From assembly GCF_008297975.1 (NCBI RefSeq), contig NZ_VLNY01000002.1, positions 434,001 to 498,000 on the forward strand: DNA of 64,000 bases, given 5' to 3'. How positions within the stretch are numbered: the first letter of the stretch is position 1; each line of letters starts with the position of its first letter. Positions 17,304-25,589 of this stretch are shown here, one piece after another. Under the pieces are notes generated by a model. The model did no database searches, was not told the DNA's origin, and saw nothing but the letters and a program-made list of their open reading frames with translations. Source of the DNA: Antrihabitans cavernicola (GTDB lineage Bacteria; Actinomycetota; Actinomycetes; Mycobacteriales; Mycobacteriaceae). Position numbers and translations under genes: made by a program.

Positions 17304-17939
17304 ATGGATGTCTCGCCGATGTTTCCGCTGGGGACCGTGCTGCTCCCCGGTGAGCGACTGCCGCTGCAGATCTTCGAGGAGCGCTACATCGCGATGCTGC
17401 TGGAATGCTTGGGTTCCGACGACGAACGCGGATTCGGGGTCGTCCTGATCACACGCGGTCACGAAGCGGGTGGCGGTGACGAGCGTAGCGATGTCGGCAC
17501 GATGGCGCGGATTCTGTCGTGTACGACGTTGCCCGGCAACAGGTTCGGCGTCATCAGCGAAGGCTTCGAGCGGGTGCGGATCACACGCTGGCTCGACGAC
17601 GATCCTTTCCCGCAGGCCGAGGTGGAGCGATGGCCCGACGAGGTGACGGCCGATCGTGACGACACAATTCTGGCGATGGTTCTCGACCGCGGCGACGAGG
17701 CCCAAGATCTGTACCGACAACTCGCGCGCAAGTTGGGCGTCGAGGAACCGCCGTTTCCCGACAACGACGATCTGTCCGACGACCCGACCGAGCGATCCTT
17801 CCAACTCGCGGCGCGAATGCCGCTCGGCCAGACCGATCGCCAGCGGGCACTCTGCGCGCCGGGGCCCGACGGACGGCTTGCCGTGATCGCGTCTGCCCTG
17901 GACGACGTGATCGCCGCGGCCAGGTTTCGGCTGCTGTAG
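17304..17939 (+). CDS. LON substrate-binding-domain protein (stand-alone)
   Basis: The protein has 211 residues from ATG 17304. The N-terminal MFPLGTVLLPGERLPLQIFEERY is the hallmark of the Lon N-terminal domain family. No ATPase or protease domain follows, so this is the stand-alone form common in actinobacteria, whose role is not well established. The frame is open further upstream, but homology starts at MDVSPMFPLG. Its stop lies about 24 bp before the fluoride riboswitch. Confidence 0.85.
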   Translation: MDVSPMFPLGTVLLPGERLPLQIFEERYIAMLLECLGSDDERGFGVVLITRGHEAGGGDERSDVGTMARILSCTTLPGNRFGVISEGFERVRITRWLDDDPFPQAEVERWPDEVTADRDDTILAMVLDRGDEAQDLYRQLARKLGVEEPPFPDNDDLSDDPTERSFQLAARMPLGQTDRQRALCAPGPDGRLAVIASALDDVIAAARFRLL

Positions 17940-17962
17940 TTCGCGCAGGGTAAAATAGGTCA

Positions 17963-18058
17963 GCGCGGCGGTGGGGCTCGCCGCTCCTGTCGGAGAACTG
18001 CGGTGTACGCCGCCAACGGTCCCTACTCGAATTCCCGGCTGCCCGGGCGGAGTAGGAG
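17963..18058 (+). promoter_or_regulatory. Fluoride riboswitch (crcB motif) with ribosome-site expression platform
   Basis: The aptamer reads GGCG-GTGGGGCT-CGCC (17967-17982), an extra small hairpin, then stem P2 (18000-18003 with 18010-18013) and CCAACGGTCCCTAC. Loop GGGGCU (17973-17978) can pair with GGUCCC (18018-18023) as the pseudoknot. The segments align without gaps to the known crcB motif. The usual long-range A-U pair appears as G and C here. CCTACTC (18022-18028) is also complementary to GAGTAGG (18050-18056), which overlaps the Shine-Dalgarno of crcB. Fluoride binding should therefore free the ribosome site (inference). Confidence 0.8.
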
Positions 18059-18065
18059 TGCGTAC

Positions 18066-18488
18066 GTGAACAGACATGATCTTCCGGTTCTCGCCGTGAT
18101 TTCCGTCGGCGGTGGGATCGGCGCACTTGCGCGGTACGGCATCGGCCACATGTTCCCCGTTGCCGCAGGCCACGTTCCGTGGTCCACGTTGGCCATCAAC
18201 GCGATCGGATGCTTTCTGATCGGTGTCCTGATGGTGCTGATCACCGAAGTCTGGTCGGCACATCGGCTGCTGCGGCCATTCCTCGGCGTCGGAATCCTCG
18301 GTGGGTTCACCACTTTCTCCACCTATACCAACGAGATTCGCGCTCTCTTCGCAGCAGGCGACGCCGTGGTGGCAATGGTGTACCTCGCGGGCACGTTGCT
18401 CGCTGCCCTTCTCGCTGTAATCGCCGGTGTTGCACTCGCCCGCGCCGTGACGGGGACCGTCATCGAGAAAGGTGCTGTCGATGCATAG
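18066..18488 (+). CDS. crcB: Fluoride channel CrcB/Fluc, first subunit
   Basis: The protein has 140 residues and four hydrophobic helices, the size of a Fluc monomer. Fluc channels are dual-topology dimers that export fluoride. It has the conserved N-terminal [13 protein letters not shown], the central [15 protein letters not shown] (Asn lining the pore) and GGFTTFSTY (the Phe and Thr/Ser track). It starts at GTG 18066, seven bases after TAGGAG. The riboswitch directly upstream supports the function. The stop overlaps the DUF190 gene. Confidence 0.95.
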   Translation: MNRHDLPVLAVISVGGGIGALARYGIGHMFPVAAGHVPWSTLAINAIGCFLIGVLMVLITEVWSAHRLLRPFLGVGILGGFTTFSTYTNEIRALFAAGDAVVAMVYLAGTLLAALLAVIAGVALARAVTGTVIEKGAVDA

Positions 18489-18822
18489 CTCCGTTGCCCT
18501 TCGCCTGTCCATCGTGCTCAGCGAAGACGATTCGTGGCATCACCGCCCGCTGTATCAGGAGATCGTGAAACGTGCGCGTGACTCGCGCCTCGCCGGTGCC
18601 AGTGTGTGGCGCGGTGTGGAGGGGTACGGCGCATCGTCGCGGATCCATACCGCGCGGTTGCTCGACCTGGCCGACGATCTGCCTGCGCTGGTCGTCATCG
18701 TCGACGAACCGGACCGCGTCCGCGCGTTTCTCGGTGAGATCGCCGAATTGCTGACCGAGGCAACCGTCACGCTCGACGAGGTCGAGCACGTCCGATTCGG
18801 TGGCGTCGGGGACGCCACGTGA
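18481..18822 (+). CDS. DUF190 family (PII-like) protein
   Basis: The protein has 113 residues from ATG 18481; a GTG at 18472 would add three. It has the DUF190 layout ([20 protein letters not shown], then [12 protein letters not shown] and [14 protein letters not shown]), predicted to take a GlnB-like alpha/beta fold. The family is often encoded with crcB, and here it lies between two crcB genes with overlaps on both sides (8 and 4 bp). A regulatory or accessory role for the fluoride channel is inferred from context; no enzymatic motif is seen. Confidence 0.88.
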   Translation: MHSSVALRLSIVLSEDDSWHHRPLYQEIVKRARDSRLAGASVWRGVEGYGASSRIHTARLLDLADDLPALVVIVDEPDRVRAFLGEIAELLTEATVTLDEVEHVRFGGVGDAT

Positions 18823-19181
18823 GCGCACTGCTCGTCTTTCTCGGTGCAATGGTGGGCGCACCCGCACGGTATCTGGTCGATCGAACGGTTCAGCGACGCC
18901 ACGACACGGTTTTTCCTTGGGGCACTTTGACGGTCAACGTAATAGGTTCGGCAATTCTCGGCGGATCGAGCGCGGCGGCGGTGAATCCTGCGATGATGTC
19001 TTTGTTAGGGGTCGGCTTCTGCGGGGCGTTGACGACCTACAGCACCTTCGGCTACGAGACGGTTCGCCTGATCGAGAATCGGGCATACCTGTACGCGTCG
19101 GCGAACGTGTTAGTAAGCGTGGCGTCAGGACTGGGTGCGGCGATTGCCGCTTACGCCGCGATGCAGTGGATATTGGCATGA
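18819..19181 (+). CDS. crcB: Fluoride channel CrcB/Fluc, second subunit
   Basis: The protein has 120 residues and four hydrophobic helices, with [30 protein letters not shown] and [15 protein letters not shown], all Fluc signatures. It starts at GTG 18819, overlapping the DUF190 stop (GTGA). Two adjacent, diverged crcB genes usually encode fixed-orientation halves of a heterodimeric channel. The net charge on the loops is consistent with that but was not computed here. Confidence 0.94.
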   Translation: MSALLVFLGAMVGAPARYLVDRTVQRRHDTVFPWGTLTVNVIGSAILGGSSAAAVNPAMMSLLGVGFCGALTTYSTFGYETVRLIENRAYLYASANVLVSVASGLGAAIAAYAAMQWILA

Positions 19182-19236
19182 TCGAATATGGAGCAGCGAA
19201 CATGTGGCAACCAGTCGACCGAACAGGAGCACGGTA

Positions 19237-20880
19237 GTGGCGCACGATCGAGCCGGTGAGCTGGCGCGGCCCGAGGACCTCGAGGATCTCCCGCAGCTCG
19301 TGACGGCGTTCTACAGCCGAGTCCCGGATCCGTCCGATCCCGCGCAGCAGGTGGTCTTCGGTACCTCGGGGCATCGTGGTTCGAGCTTGGACTGCGCGTT
19401 CAACGAAGCGCACATTCTGGCGATCACACAGGCGATCGTCGAGTATCGCGCAAGCCAGGGCATCACCGGTCCGTTGTTCATGGGTCGAGACACCCATGCG
19501 CTTTCCGAACCGGCGTGGTCGACGGCGTTGGAAGTGTTGGCGGCCAACGGTGTAACTACCGCCATCGATTCCCGCGACGGCTACACACCGACACCCGCGG
19601 TGAGCCATGCGATTCTGCGGTTCAACAGCTCGGGCGCCATGGCGCAGGCCGACGGCATCGTTGTCACCCCTTCACACAACCCGCCTCGTGACGGTGGCTT
19701 CAAATACAACGCGCCACACGGCGGTCCGGCGGACAGCGACGCGACGAACGCCATCGCGCGGCGGGCAAACGAGTTGCTGCAATCCGGGCTGGAGGGCGTC
19801 AAACGCGTCACCCTGCGACAGGCGTTGGACACGTCCGTGGAGCGCTACGACTTCCTCGACTTCTACGTCAACGATCTGCCCCGCGTGCTGAACCTCGACG
19901 CGATTCGTGGTGCGGGCATCCGCATCGGCGCCGATCCGCTGGGTGGTGCCGCGGTGCACTATTGGGGCGAGATCGGTGACCGGCACGGACTCGATCTCAC
20001 CGTCGTGAATCCGTTGGTGGATGCCACCTTCCGGTTCATGACGCTAGACACCGACGGCCAGATCCGAATGGACTGTTCGTCGCCGAACGCGATGGCGTCG
20101 TTGATCGGATCGAAGGACAAGTTCGATATCGCCACCGGCAACGACGCGGATGCGGATCGCCATGGAATCGTGACTCCCGATGCGGGACTGATGAATCCGA
20201 ACCATTACCTCGCTGTCGCCATCGACTATCTGGTGACCAACCGCAGCGGTTGGGATGCACTGACCAAGATCGGGAAGACGGTGGTCACGTCGTCGATGAT
20301 CGACAAGGTGGTGTCGGTTCTCGGCCGCGATCTCCTGGAGGTGCCGGTCGGGTTCAAGTGGTTTGTTCCCGGACTGTTCAACGGCAGCCTTGCCTTCGGT
20401 GGCGAGGAGAGCGCAGGTGCCTCCTTCCTGCGGATGGACGGCGGCGTGTGGTCCACCGACAAGGACGGAATCGTCCTCGCGCTCTTGGCATCCGAGATTG
20501 CCGCGGTGACCGGCCAGAGCCCGTCGGCTCGGTACGCCGAGTTGGAAAAGCGCTACGGCAAGCCCGCGTATGCGCGGATCGATGCACCGGCGACACGCGA
20601 GCAGAAGAGCGTCCTCGCGCAGCTGTCGCCAGATCAGGTCACCGCAACGGAATTGGCCGGCGAACCCATCACGTCGACCATCACGCACGCGCCAGGCAAC
20701 GGTGCTGCGATCGGTGGACTCAAGGTCAGCACGAAGAACGCGTGGTTCGCCGCACGGCCGTCCGGTACCGAGGACAAGTACAAGATCTACGCCGAATCCT
20801 TCAACGGTCCAGAGCATTTGGCCGAAGTTCAGGCCGCCGCCAAGGAATTGGTAGGGGAGGCGCTGCGCGCCCGTGCGTGA
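19237..20880 (+). CDS. pgm: Phosphoglucomutase (alpha-D-glucose phosphate-specific)
   Basis: Interconverts glucose 1-phosphate and glucose 6-phosphate, feeding glycogen, trehalose and cell-wall sugar synthesis. It is 547 residues from GTG 19237, with AGGAG at 19225-19229. It has FGTSGHRG near 45, the phosphoserine loop TPSHNPP with Ser146, the Mg-binding DADADRHG near 303, the sugar-binding GGEESAG and the C-terminal phosphate site [12 protein letters not shown]. The frame is open further upstream but overlaps crcB. The stop overlaps the following MFS gene by 8 bp. Confidence 0.95.
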   Translation: MAHDRAGELARPEDLEDLPQLVTAFYSRVPDPSDPAQQVVFGTSGHRGSSLDCAFNEAHILAITQAIVEYRASQGITGPLFMGRDTHALSEPAWSTALEVLAANGVTTAIDSRDGYTPTPAVSHAILRFNSSGAMAQADGIVVTPSHNPPRDGGFKYNAPHGGPADSDATNAIARRANELLQSGLEGVKRVTLRQALDTSVERYDFLDFYVNDLPRVLNLDAIRGAGIRIGADPLGGAAVHYWGEIGDRHGLDLTVVNPLVDATFRFMTLDTDGQIRMDCSSPNAMASLIGSKDKFDIATGNDADADRHGIVTPDAGLMNPNHYLAVAIDYLVTNRSGWDALTKIGKTVVTSSMIDKVVSVLGRDLLEVPVGFKWFVPGLFNGSLAFGGEESAGASFLRMDGGVWSTDKDGIVLALLASEIAAVTGQSPSARYAELEKRYGKPAYARIDAPATREQKSVLAQLSPDQVTATELAGEPITSTITHAPGNGAAIGGLKVSTKNAWFAARPSGTEDKYKIYAESFNGPEHLAEVQAAAKELVGEALRARA

Positions 20881-22099
20881 TATTCGGTGGTGGGGCACCG
20901 AAAATCACGCACGATCGGGCTTGCCCGCCGAGATCTGGATACTCGTCACCGCAAGCTTCGTCATTGCGTTGGGCTTCGGCATCGTCGCGCCTGCGCTACC
21001 GCAGTACGCGCGTAGCTTCGGCGTAGGAGTCACCGCAGCGTCTGCCGTCATCAGTGCATTTGCGTTGATGCGCTTGATCTTTGCGCCGGTGAGCGGACGG
21101 CTGGTGCAGCGTAGTGGTGAGCGACCGGTCTATCTCGCCGGCCTGTTGATCGTTGCGTTGTCGACCGGTGCGTGCGCGTTCGCTCAGGGGTATTGGCAGC
21201 TGTTGGTGTTTCGCGCGCTGGGTGGAATCGGCTCGACCATGTTCACGGTATCCGCGGTGGGGCTGATCATCCGAATGTCGCCGGTACACAGCAGGGGTCG
21301 GGTATCGGGCCTGTATGCGACCAGCTTTCTGCTGGGCTCTGTGAGTGGTCCGCTGCTCGGGAGCGCACTGATCGGGTTCGGGCTGCGGGTGCCGTTCGCC
21401 ATCTACTCGGTTGCCTTGTTGATTGCCGCCGCGGTGGTGTTCGTCAAGTTGCGCGATTCCGCGTTGGCCAAACCGGATACCGATACCAGCGTGCGCACGA
21501 TGACGCTGCGCGAGGGTTTGGCGCGTTCGGCATATCGATCCGCTCTGGTCTCCAACTTCGCCAACGGTTGGGCGGTAATGGGTGTGCGCACGGCGATAGT
21601 GCCGCTGTTCGTAGTCGAGGCTTTGCATCGCAGTGACGCATTGGCAGGCATTGCGCTCACGGTGTTCGCCGTTGGCAATGCACTCGTGTTGTTGCCTGCC
21701 GGCCGGCTCTCGGATCGACTGGGACGCAAGCCGTTTCTGGTCATCGGGTCGAGCGTGTGCGGCGTGGCAACGATCGCAATGGGCTTCACGGAGAACGTGC
21801 TGTTGTTCTTCACGACCTCGCTGATTGCGGGCATGGGCTCCGGTCTGATCAACCCTGCGCAACAGGCAGCGGTGGCAGACGTCGTCGGATCCAAGGCCCG
21901 TGGCGGCCCGGTGCTCGCGGCGTTTCAGATGGTGGCCGACGTCGGATCGGTGGTGGGCCCGCTGGTTGCCGGCATTGCAGCACAGCATGTTTCGTACGCG
22001 GCGGCGTTCACAATCACAGGCGCGACGTTGTTGGTCGCTGCCATCGCGTGGATGGTGGTACCGGACACGCTGGTGCGCAGTGACCCGATGAAGGCATGA
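20873..22099 (+). CDS. MFS transporter (12 TM, DHA1-like)
   Basis: A 408-residue secondary transporter with about 12 hydrophobic helices. The first helix reads [17 protein letters not shown], and motif-A-like loops [10 protein letters not shown] and [10 protein letters not shown] follow helices 2 and 8. The GTG start lies inside the end of pgm (8-bp overlap), so it is co-translated with it. The substrate is unknown; a link to sugar phosphate metabolism is not implied by the sequence. Confidence 0.88.
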   Translation: MRDIRWWGTENHARSGLPAEIWILVTASFVIALGFGIVAPALPQYARSFGVGVTAASAVISAFALMRLIFAPVSGRLVQRSGERPVYLAGLLIVALSTGACAFAQGYWQLLVFRALGGIGSTMFTVSAVGLIIRMSPVHSRGRVSGLYATSFLLGSVSGPLLGSALIGFGLRVPFAIYSVALLIAAAVVFVKLRDSALAKPDTDTSVRTMTLREGLARSAYRSALVSNFANGWAVMGVRTAIVPLFVVEALHRSDALAGIALTVFAVGNALVLLPAGRLSDRLGRKPFLVIGSSVCGVATIAMGFTENVLLFFTTSLIAGMGSGLINPAQQAAVADVVGSKARGGPVLAAFQMVADVGSVVGPLVAGIAAQHVSYAAAFTITGATLLVAAIAWMVVPDTLVRSDPMKA

Positions 22100-22581
22100 T
22101 TCGCCTCCGTCTCGCAGTGCCGTCCGACGCGGCGGCGGTAGCGCGCGTCCACGTCCGATCGTGGCAGGCCGGATATCGAGGTTTGTTGCAGGACAGCTTT
22201 CTCGACGGTCTCGATGCAGCGAGTTGGGCGCGGACCTACACCTTCGACGTCACGGAGCCGATGACAGTTCTTGCCGTCCAAGGCGAGTCGATCGTCGGGT
22301 TCGTCACCACATCGACGGCCGCCGAGCCCTGCCTTCTCATGGCCCTCTACGTCGACCCCGATCACTGGCGTGCGGGCATCGGCAGGCAGTTGATGTCCGA
22401 CGCGCTTGCGCGCTTCCAGGAATTGGATCGTCGAGCCGCGGAGCTGTGGGTGCTCGACGGTAACCGTCGCGCCGACCGGTTCTATCGCGCGCACGGCTGG
22501 CAGCCCGACGGTCGCCGCCGGAGCGAAACCGTTCGGGGAGTTGGCGTGACAGAGATCGGCTACACGATTGCGGTGAACTGA
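22096..22581 (+). CDS. GNAT-family N-acetyltransferase
   Basis: The protein has 161 residues. It has the GNAT core: [19 protein letters not shown] at the N-terminus, LYVDPDHWRAGIGRQLM as the acetyl-CoA binding motif A (a GIGRQL variant of the Q/RxxGxG/A loop), and ELWVLDGNRRADRFYRAHGW as motif B. ATG overlaps the upstream MFS stop (ATGA). The acceptor substrate is unknown. It converges on the VIT gene with a 4-bp gap. Confidence 0.9.
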   Translation: MIRLRLAVPSDAAAVARVHVRSWQAGYRGLLQDSFLDGLDAASWARTYTFDVTEPMTVLAVQGESIVGFVTTSTAAEPCLLMALYVDPDHWRAGIGRQLMSDALARFQELDRRAAELWVLDGNRRADRFYRAHGWQPDGRRRSETVRGVGVTEIGYTIAVN

Positions 22582-22585
22582 GGCG

Positions 22586-23323
22586 TCAGCCGGGTATACC
22601 GATGCCGATCAGCGATCCGATCAGATACGTTGCGGCGACAGCGATTGCACCGAACAGCAACTGGCGCAACGCACCTCGGATCGGCGACTGCGCCGTGAAT
22701 CGCGCGGCCAACGCGCCGGCAAACAACAAGCCTAGCCCGCCGACAGCCAATCCCGCTATGAGCGAGGCGAATCCCAGTAGGTAGGGGATCAGCGGAATGA
22801 CGGCGCCGATGGAGAACATCGCGAACGACGATCCGGCCGCCACCCACGGCGAGGGCTTCTCCGACGGATCGAGTCCCAACTCCTGCGTGACGTGAATGTT
22901 CAACGCCCGTTCCGAGTCAAGATGGACCTCGGCGGCCGCCTTCGACGCCGTCTCGTCGGTCATGCCCATCTCGGTGAACATGTCGGCCAGCTCTTCGCGT
23001 TCTGCGGCCGGGAACCGTTTCAGCGCAGTCCGTTCCACGGATACCTCGGCGTCGAGCTGCTCGTTCTGCGTCGAGACCGACGTGTACTCACCCAGCGCCA
23101 TCGAGAATGCGCCTGCGACCAATCCGGCGACGCCGCTGAGGACCACAGTGTGCGTGTTCACCCCCGCGCCACCGACACCGGCGATCAGGGAGGTGTTGGT
23201 GACAAGGCCGTCCATTGCGCCGAACGTCGCCGCGCGCAGCCATCCACCGGACACATCGGAGTGGTGGTGGTCGAATTCGTGGGGGAGCGGGCTGGAATCC
23301 GCCGCGTCGGAGGCGTCTGTCAC
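22586..23323 (-). CDS. VIT1/CCC1-family metal transporter
   Basis: A 245-residue membrane protein of the vacuolar-iron-transporter family (Fe/Mn transport). The first helix contains LRAATFGAMDGLVTNTSLIAG with the conserved Asp, followed by the second helix GAFSMALGEYTSVSTQNE. A cytoplasmic acidic/helical metal-binding segment (about residues 95-150, rich in Glu) comes next, then three C-terminal helices. The preferred start is GTG 23323. A longer frame to 23680 would run through the divergent MauE gene and is rejected. A His-rich start (EFDHHH) is notable. Confidence 0.88.
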   Translation of the reverse strand: MTDASDAADSSPLPHEFDHHHSDVSGGWLRAATFGAMDGLVTNTSLIAGVGGAGVNTHTVVLSGVAGLVAGAFSMALGEYTSVSTQNEQLDAEVSVERTALKRFPAAEREELADMFTEMGMTDETASKAAAEVHLDSERALNIHVTQELGLDPSEKPSPWVAAGSSFAMFSIGAVIPLIPYLLGFASLIAGLAVGGLGLLFAGALAARFTAQSPIRGALRQLLFGAIAVAATYLIGSLIGIGIPG

Positions 23324-23369
23324 GGCTATCGAATCTACTCCGCAGAAACCGCCGGTACCCTCGGACGTT

Positions 23370-23873
23370 GTGCGAACGAGTGCAGCGTGGATTCGGTGGG
23401 TCAGTCTGCTGGCCCGACTGGGGTTGGCGGCCGTCTGGTTGTTCTCCGGATGGCTCAAGGCGGCCGATCCGACGCAGACCAAGGTCGCGGTCGGCGCGTA
23501 CCAGCTGCTGTCCGACGATCTCGTCGGACCGGTAGCGGTCACCTTGCCGTTCATCGAGATCGGACTGGGTCTGCTGCTGCTGATCGGGTTGGGTGTGCGG
23601 GTGACGGCCGTCGTATCGGCGTTGGTGTTGCTGGTTCTCATCGGCGCGATCGTCTCCGCGTGGTCGCGTGGGTTGTCCATCGACTGCGGATGCTTCGGTG
23701 GTGGTGGCGCGGCCGATGTCGACGGCTGGGATTACGCCCGTGAAATCGCTCGTGACGTCGGATTCCTGATTCTGGCGGGGTGGATGACGCGCTTCCCGTG
23801 GAGCCCGTTCGCCCTCGGATTGCGCTCTCGCCCGGGACTCTCAGAAACGGCTCAGGCGAGCCTGGCAGAGTAG
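23370..23873 (+). CDS. DoxX/MauE-family membrane protein, probable DsbA partner
   Basis: The protein has 167 residues from GTG 23370, with four hydrophobic helices: ARLGLAAVWLFSGWLKA, the FIEIGLGLLLLIGL region, VSALVLLVLIGAIVSAW and a last helix near 125. A Cys pair in DCGCFGGGG follows helix 3, as in MauE proteins that pass electrons for disulfide chemistry. It is followed after 39 bp by a membrane-anchored DsbA-like thioredoxin, the pairing typical of actinobacterial oxidative folding. The frame upstream of 23370 overlaps the VIT gene and is not used. Confidence 0.82.
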   Translation: MRTSAAWIRWVSLLARLGLAAVWLFSGWLKAADPTQTKVAVGAYQLLSDDLVGPVAVTLPFIEIGLGLLLLIGLGVRVTAVVSALVLLVLIGAIVSAWSRGLSIDCGCFGGGGAADVDGWDYAREIARDVGFLILAGWMTRFPWSPFALGLRSRPGLSETAQASLAE

Positions 23874-23912
23874 TGCCACCCTGACACGAAGACCTGGACG
23901 AAGGAACTGCTG

Positions 23913-24653
23913 GTGAGCGCCAAGAACGGCAAACCCACTTACGTGCCGCGAAAGACCTCGAACACGACCACCTATGTGTTGGGCGCGGTAGCGCTCGTGG
24001 TGATCGCCGTTGTGGTGATCGGCGGTGTCATCTGGCAGACCCATCGCAGCAAGCCGCGCAACGACGGGTACGGATCCGTCCAGAACTCGCAGGTTCAGGT
24101 GCAATTGCAGGACAAGGGCGTCATTCGCCTCGGTCAGCAGTTCGCGAGCAAGACGATCGACCTCTACGAAGACGCGATGTGCCCGTATTGTGCACAGCTC
24201 GAGCAGACGAACGGCCAGGAGATCGCGCAGGCGATCGACGACGGCAAGCTCGCTGTGAACTATCACATGGTCGACTTCCTGAACCAGCTCTCCAACAGCG
24301 GCGACTACTCGACCCGTGCGGTCGCGGCGTCGGAGTGTGTGGCCGAGGGCGGTGACGCGATCGCGTTCGGCAAGTTCCATGCCCAGCTGTTCTCGAAGGA
24401 CGGCCAGCCGAAGGAGCATGGCTCGTCCGACCACACCAACGACGAGTTGGCCACCTTCGCCAAGGATGCCGGCGCGAAGGACACCGTGACACAGTGCATT
24501 TCGTCGGGTAGCAAGGTCGCCGACGCCAAGACCAACGCAACGGGCGCCGCGCAGCAGTTGACCGCCATGGGCGGGCAGGGAACACCATCTGTGTTCCAGG
24601 GCACAACGGCGGTCGACACCCAGAAATCGAGCTGGGTCGCCGACCTCCAGTAG
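23913..24653 (+). CDS. Membrane-anchored DsbA-like thiol-disulfide oxidoreductase
   Basis: The protein has 246 residues. One hydrophobic anchor (about 22-42) is followed by a periplasm-side thioredoxin domain with the redox site CPYC at residues 90-93 (motif YEDAMCPYCAQLE) and a cis-Pro loop in GTPSVF. Two more Cys (SECVAEG and TQCISSG) could form a structural disulfide. This is the DSBA-like Thioredoxin_4 form. Upstream MauE is the likely electron partner, and tRNA-Ala follows 78 bp downstream. Confidence 0.9.
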   Translation: MSAKNGKPTYVPRKTSNTTTYVLGAVALVVIAVVVIGGVIWQTHRSKPRNDGYGSVQNSQVQVQLQDKGVIRLGQQFASKTIDLYEDAMCPYCAQLEQTNGQEIAQAIDDGKLAVNYHMVDFLNQLSNSGDYSTRAVAASECVAEGGDAIAFGKFHAQLFSKDGQPKEHGSSDHTNDELATFAKDAGAKDTVTQCISSGSKVADAKTNATGAAQQLTAMGGQGTPSVFQGTTAVDTQKSSWVADLQ

Positions 24654-24731
24654 GAGCCGCGCAATTTGTTCGCCGGAGCGCGCATGGTGTAACTTCGTTC
24701 GAGCGGTCAGGTGTTGCTTGATCGCAAGAAC

Positions 24732-24804
24732 GGGGCTATGGCGCAGCTGGTAGCGCACCACACTGGCAGTGTGGGGGTCAGGGGTTCGAGTCCCCTTAGC
24801 TCCA
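24732..24804 (+). tRNA. tRNA-Ala (anticodon GGC)
   Basis: This is a 73-nt cloverleaf. The acceptor GGGGCTA pairs with TAGCTCC, the D arm is GCGCAGCTGGTAGCGC, the anticodon stem-loop is CCACA-CTGGCAG-TGTGG with anticodon GGC, and the T arm is AGGGGTTCGAGTCCCCT. CCA is not encoded. A terminator follows directly. Confidence 0.97.
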
Positions 24805-24812
24805 CCCGAAAC

Positions 24813-24853
24813 AAGCCCTCCATCCGGGATCTATCCAGATGGAGGGCTTTTTC
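24813..24853. terminator. Bidirectional terminator between tRNA-Ala and tetR
   Basis: AAGCCCTCCATC and GATGGAGGGCTT form a perfect 12-bp stem (24813-24849) followed on the plus strand by TTTTC. The convergent TetR gene ends at 24852, so the hairpin can serve both directions. Confidence 0.9.
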
Positions 24854-25478
24854 ATGCCTTGCGTTGCTCCGTGCTGAACGCAAACAGCGCGGCGAGCACG
24901 GTCTCCGCGAAAGCGAGGATTCGTGACGGCGGAAAGGTCTCCGGTTCCGAGAGGACCAGGCGACCCGAATCCCAGTACAGCGAATACAGAGCGCGGGCAG
25001 TGAGTTCGACGTCCACCTCGGACCGCGCCACCGACTGTACGAAATCGGCCAGCGACTCGATCAGCGCCTGGCGGCCGCGGTCGATGCGACGCCGGAACGC
25101 CGGGGTATTGCTGTCGACCAGGGTGAATACAGCTCGCCATCGGTCCGGCGCGGACTGCACGGCATCGAGGAAATTTCCGAGAGCGTCGCGAACGGCAACC
25201 ACCGCGTCGTCGCCGTCCGTTCGCGGAATTGCGCCGGCCACGTCGTGCAACGCGGCGGCTTCCTCGCGGTCCAGGGAAGCTCGCAGCAATTGATCGGAAT
25301 CGTCGAACAGGGAGTAGACGACGGGCCTGCTCACACCTGCGGTACGCGCGACGGTGTCGATGGACACCTTGTGCGCTCCGTGTTCGACGATCACCTGCAG
25401 CACGGCGTCGAGAAGCTGCTCGCGGCGCTGCTCAGGCGCCATTCGGGGCGCGTACGCCCCCCGTGTCCGTTGCGTCAT
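24852..25478 (-). CDS. TetR-family regulator of the FMO cluster
   Basis: The protein has 208 residues from ATG 25478; the longer frame to 25739 is rejected because it enters the divergent FMO gene. The DNA-binding domain is at residues 15-60 (REQLLDAVLQVIVEHGAHKV, VARTAGVSRPVVYSLFDDSD). It faces the monooxygenase operon across a promoter carrying two CTACA...TGTAG palindromes, so it most likely represses that operon. The ligand is probably a pathway substrate or intermediate (inference). Confidence 0.9.
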   Translation of the reverse strand: MTQRTRGAYAPRMAPEQRREQLLDAVLQVIVEHGAHKVSIDTVARTAGVSRPVVYSLFDDSDQLLRASLDREEAAALHDVAGAIPRTDGDDAVVAVRDALGNFLDAVQSAPDRWRAVFTLVDSNTPAFRRRIDRGRQALIESLADFVQSVARSEVDVELTARALYSLYWDSGRLVLSEPETFPPSRILAFAETVLAALFAFSTEQRKA

Positions 25479-25515
25479 GTCGGTCACCCTCTCGCTCGCC
25501 GATACGCGCCTTGCC

Positions 25516-25544
25516 TTGACAACTACCGTTCCGGCAAAAATACT
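25516..25544 (+). promoter_or_regulatory. Probable promoter of the FMO-OYE-SDR operon
   Basis: A perfect -35 TTGACA (25516-25521), a 17-bp spacer and -10-like AATACT (25539-25544) face the FMO gene. The operator palindromes begin at the -10 element, which fits repression by blocking initiation. Confidence 0.7.
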
Positions 25545-25572
25545 ACAGACACTGTAGCTACACAGACTGTAG
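25543..25572. promoter_or_regulatory. Tandem TetR operators
   Basis: CTACAGACACTGTAG (25543-25557, perfect palindrome) is followed without a gap by CTACACAGACTGTAG (25558-25572, palindromic outer 5 bp). The 15-bp repeat length would place two dimers on different faces of the helix. The sites lie between the TetR start and the FMO start. Confidence 0.8.
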
Positions 25573-25589
25573 TTTTGATCGGAGAGGTA

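Noticed and set aside
17151-18512. 453-residue minus-strand ORF
   Set aside because: Runs across the LON-domain gene, the riboswitch and crcB; no domain recognisable.
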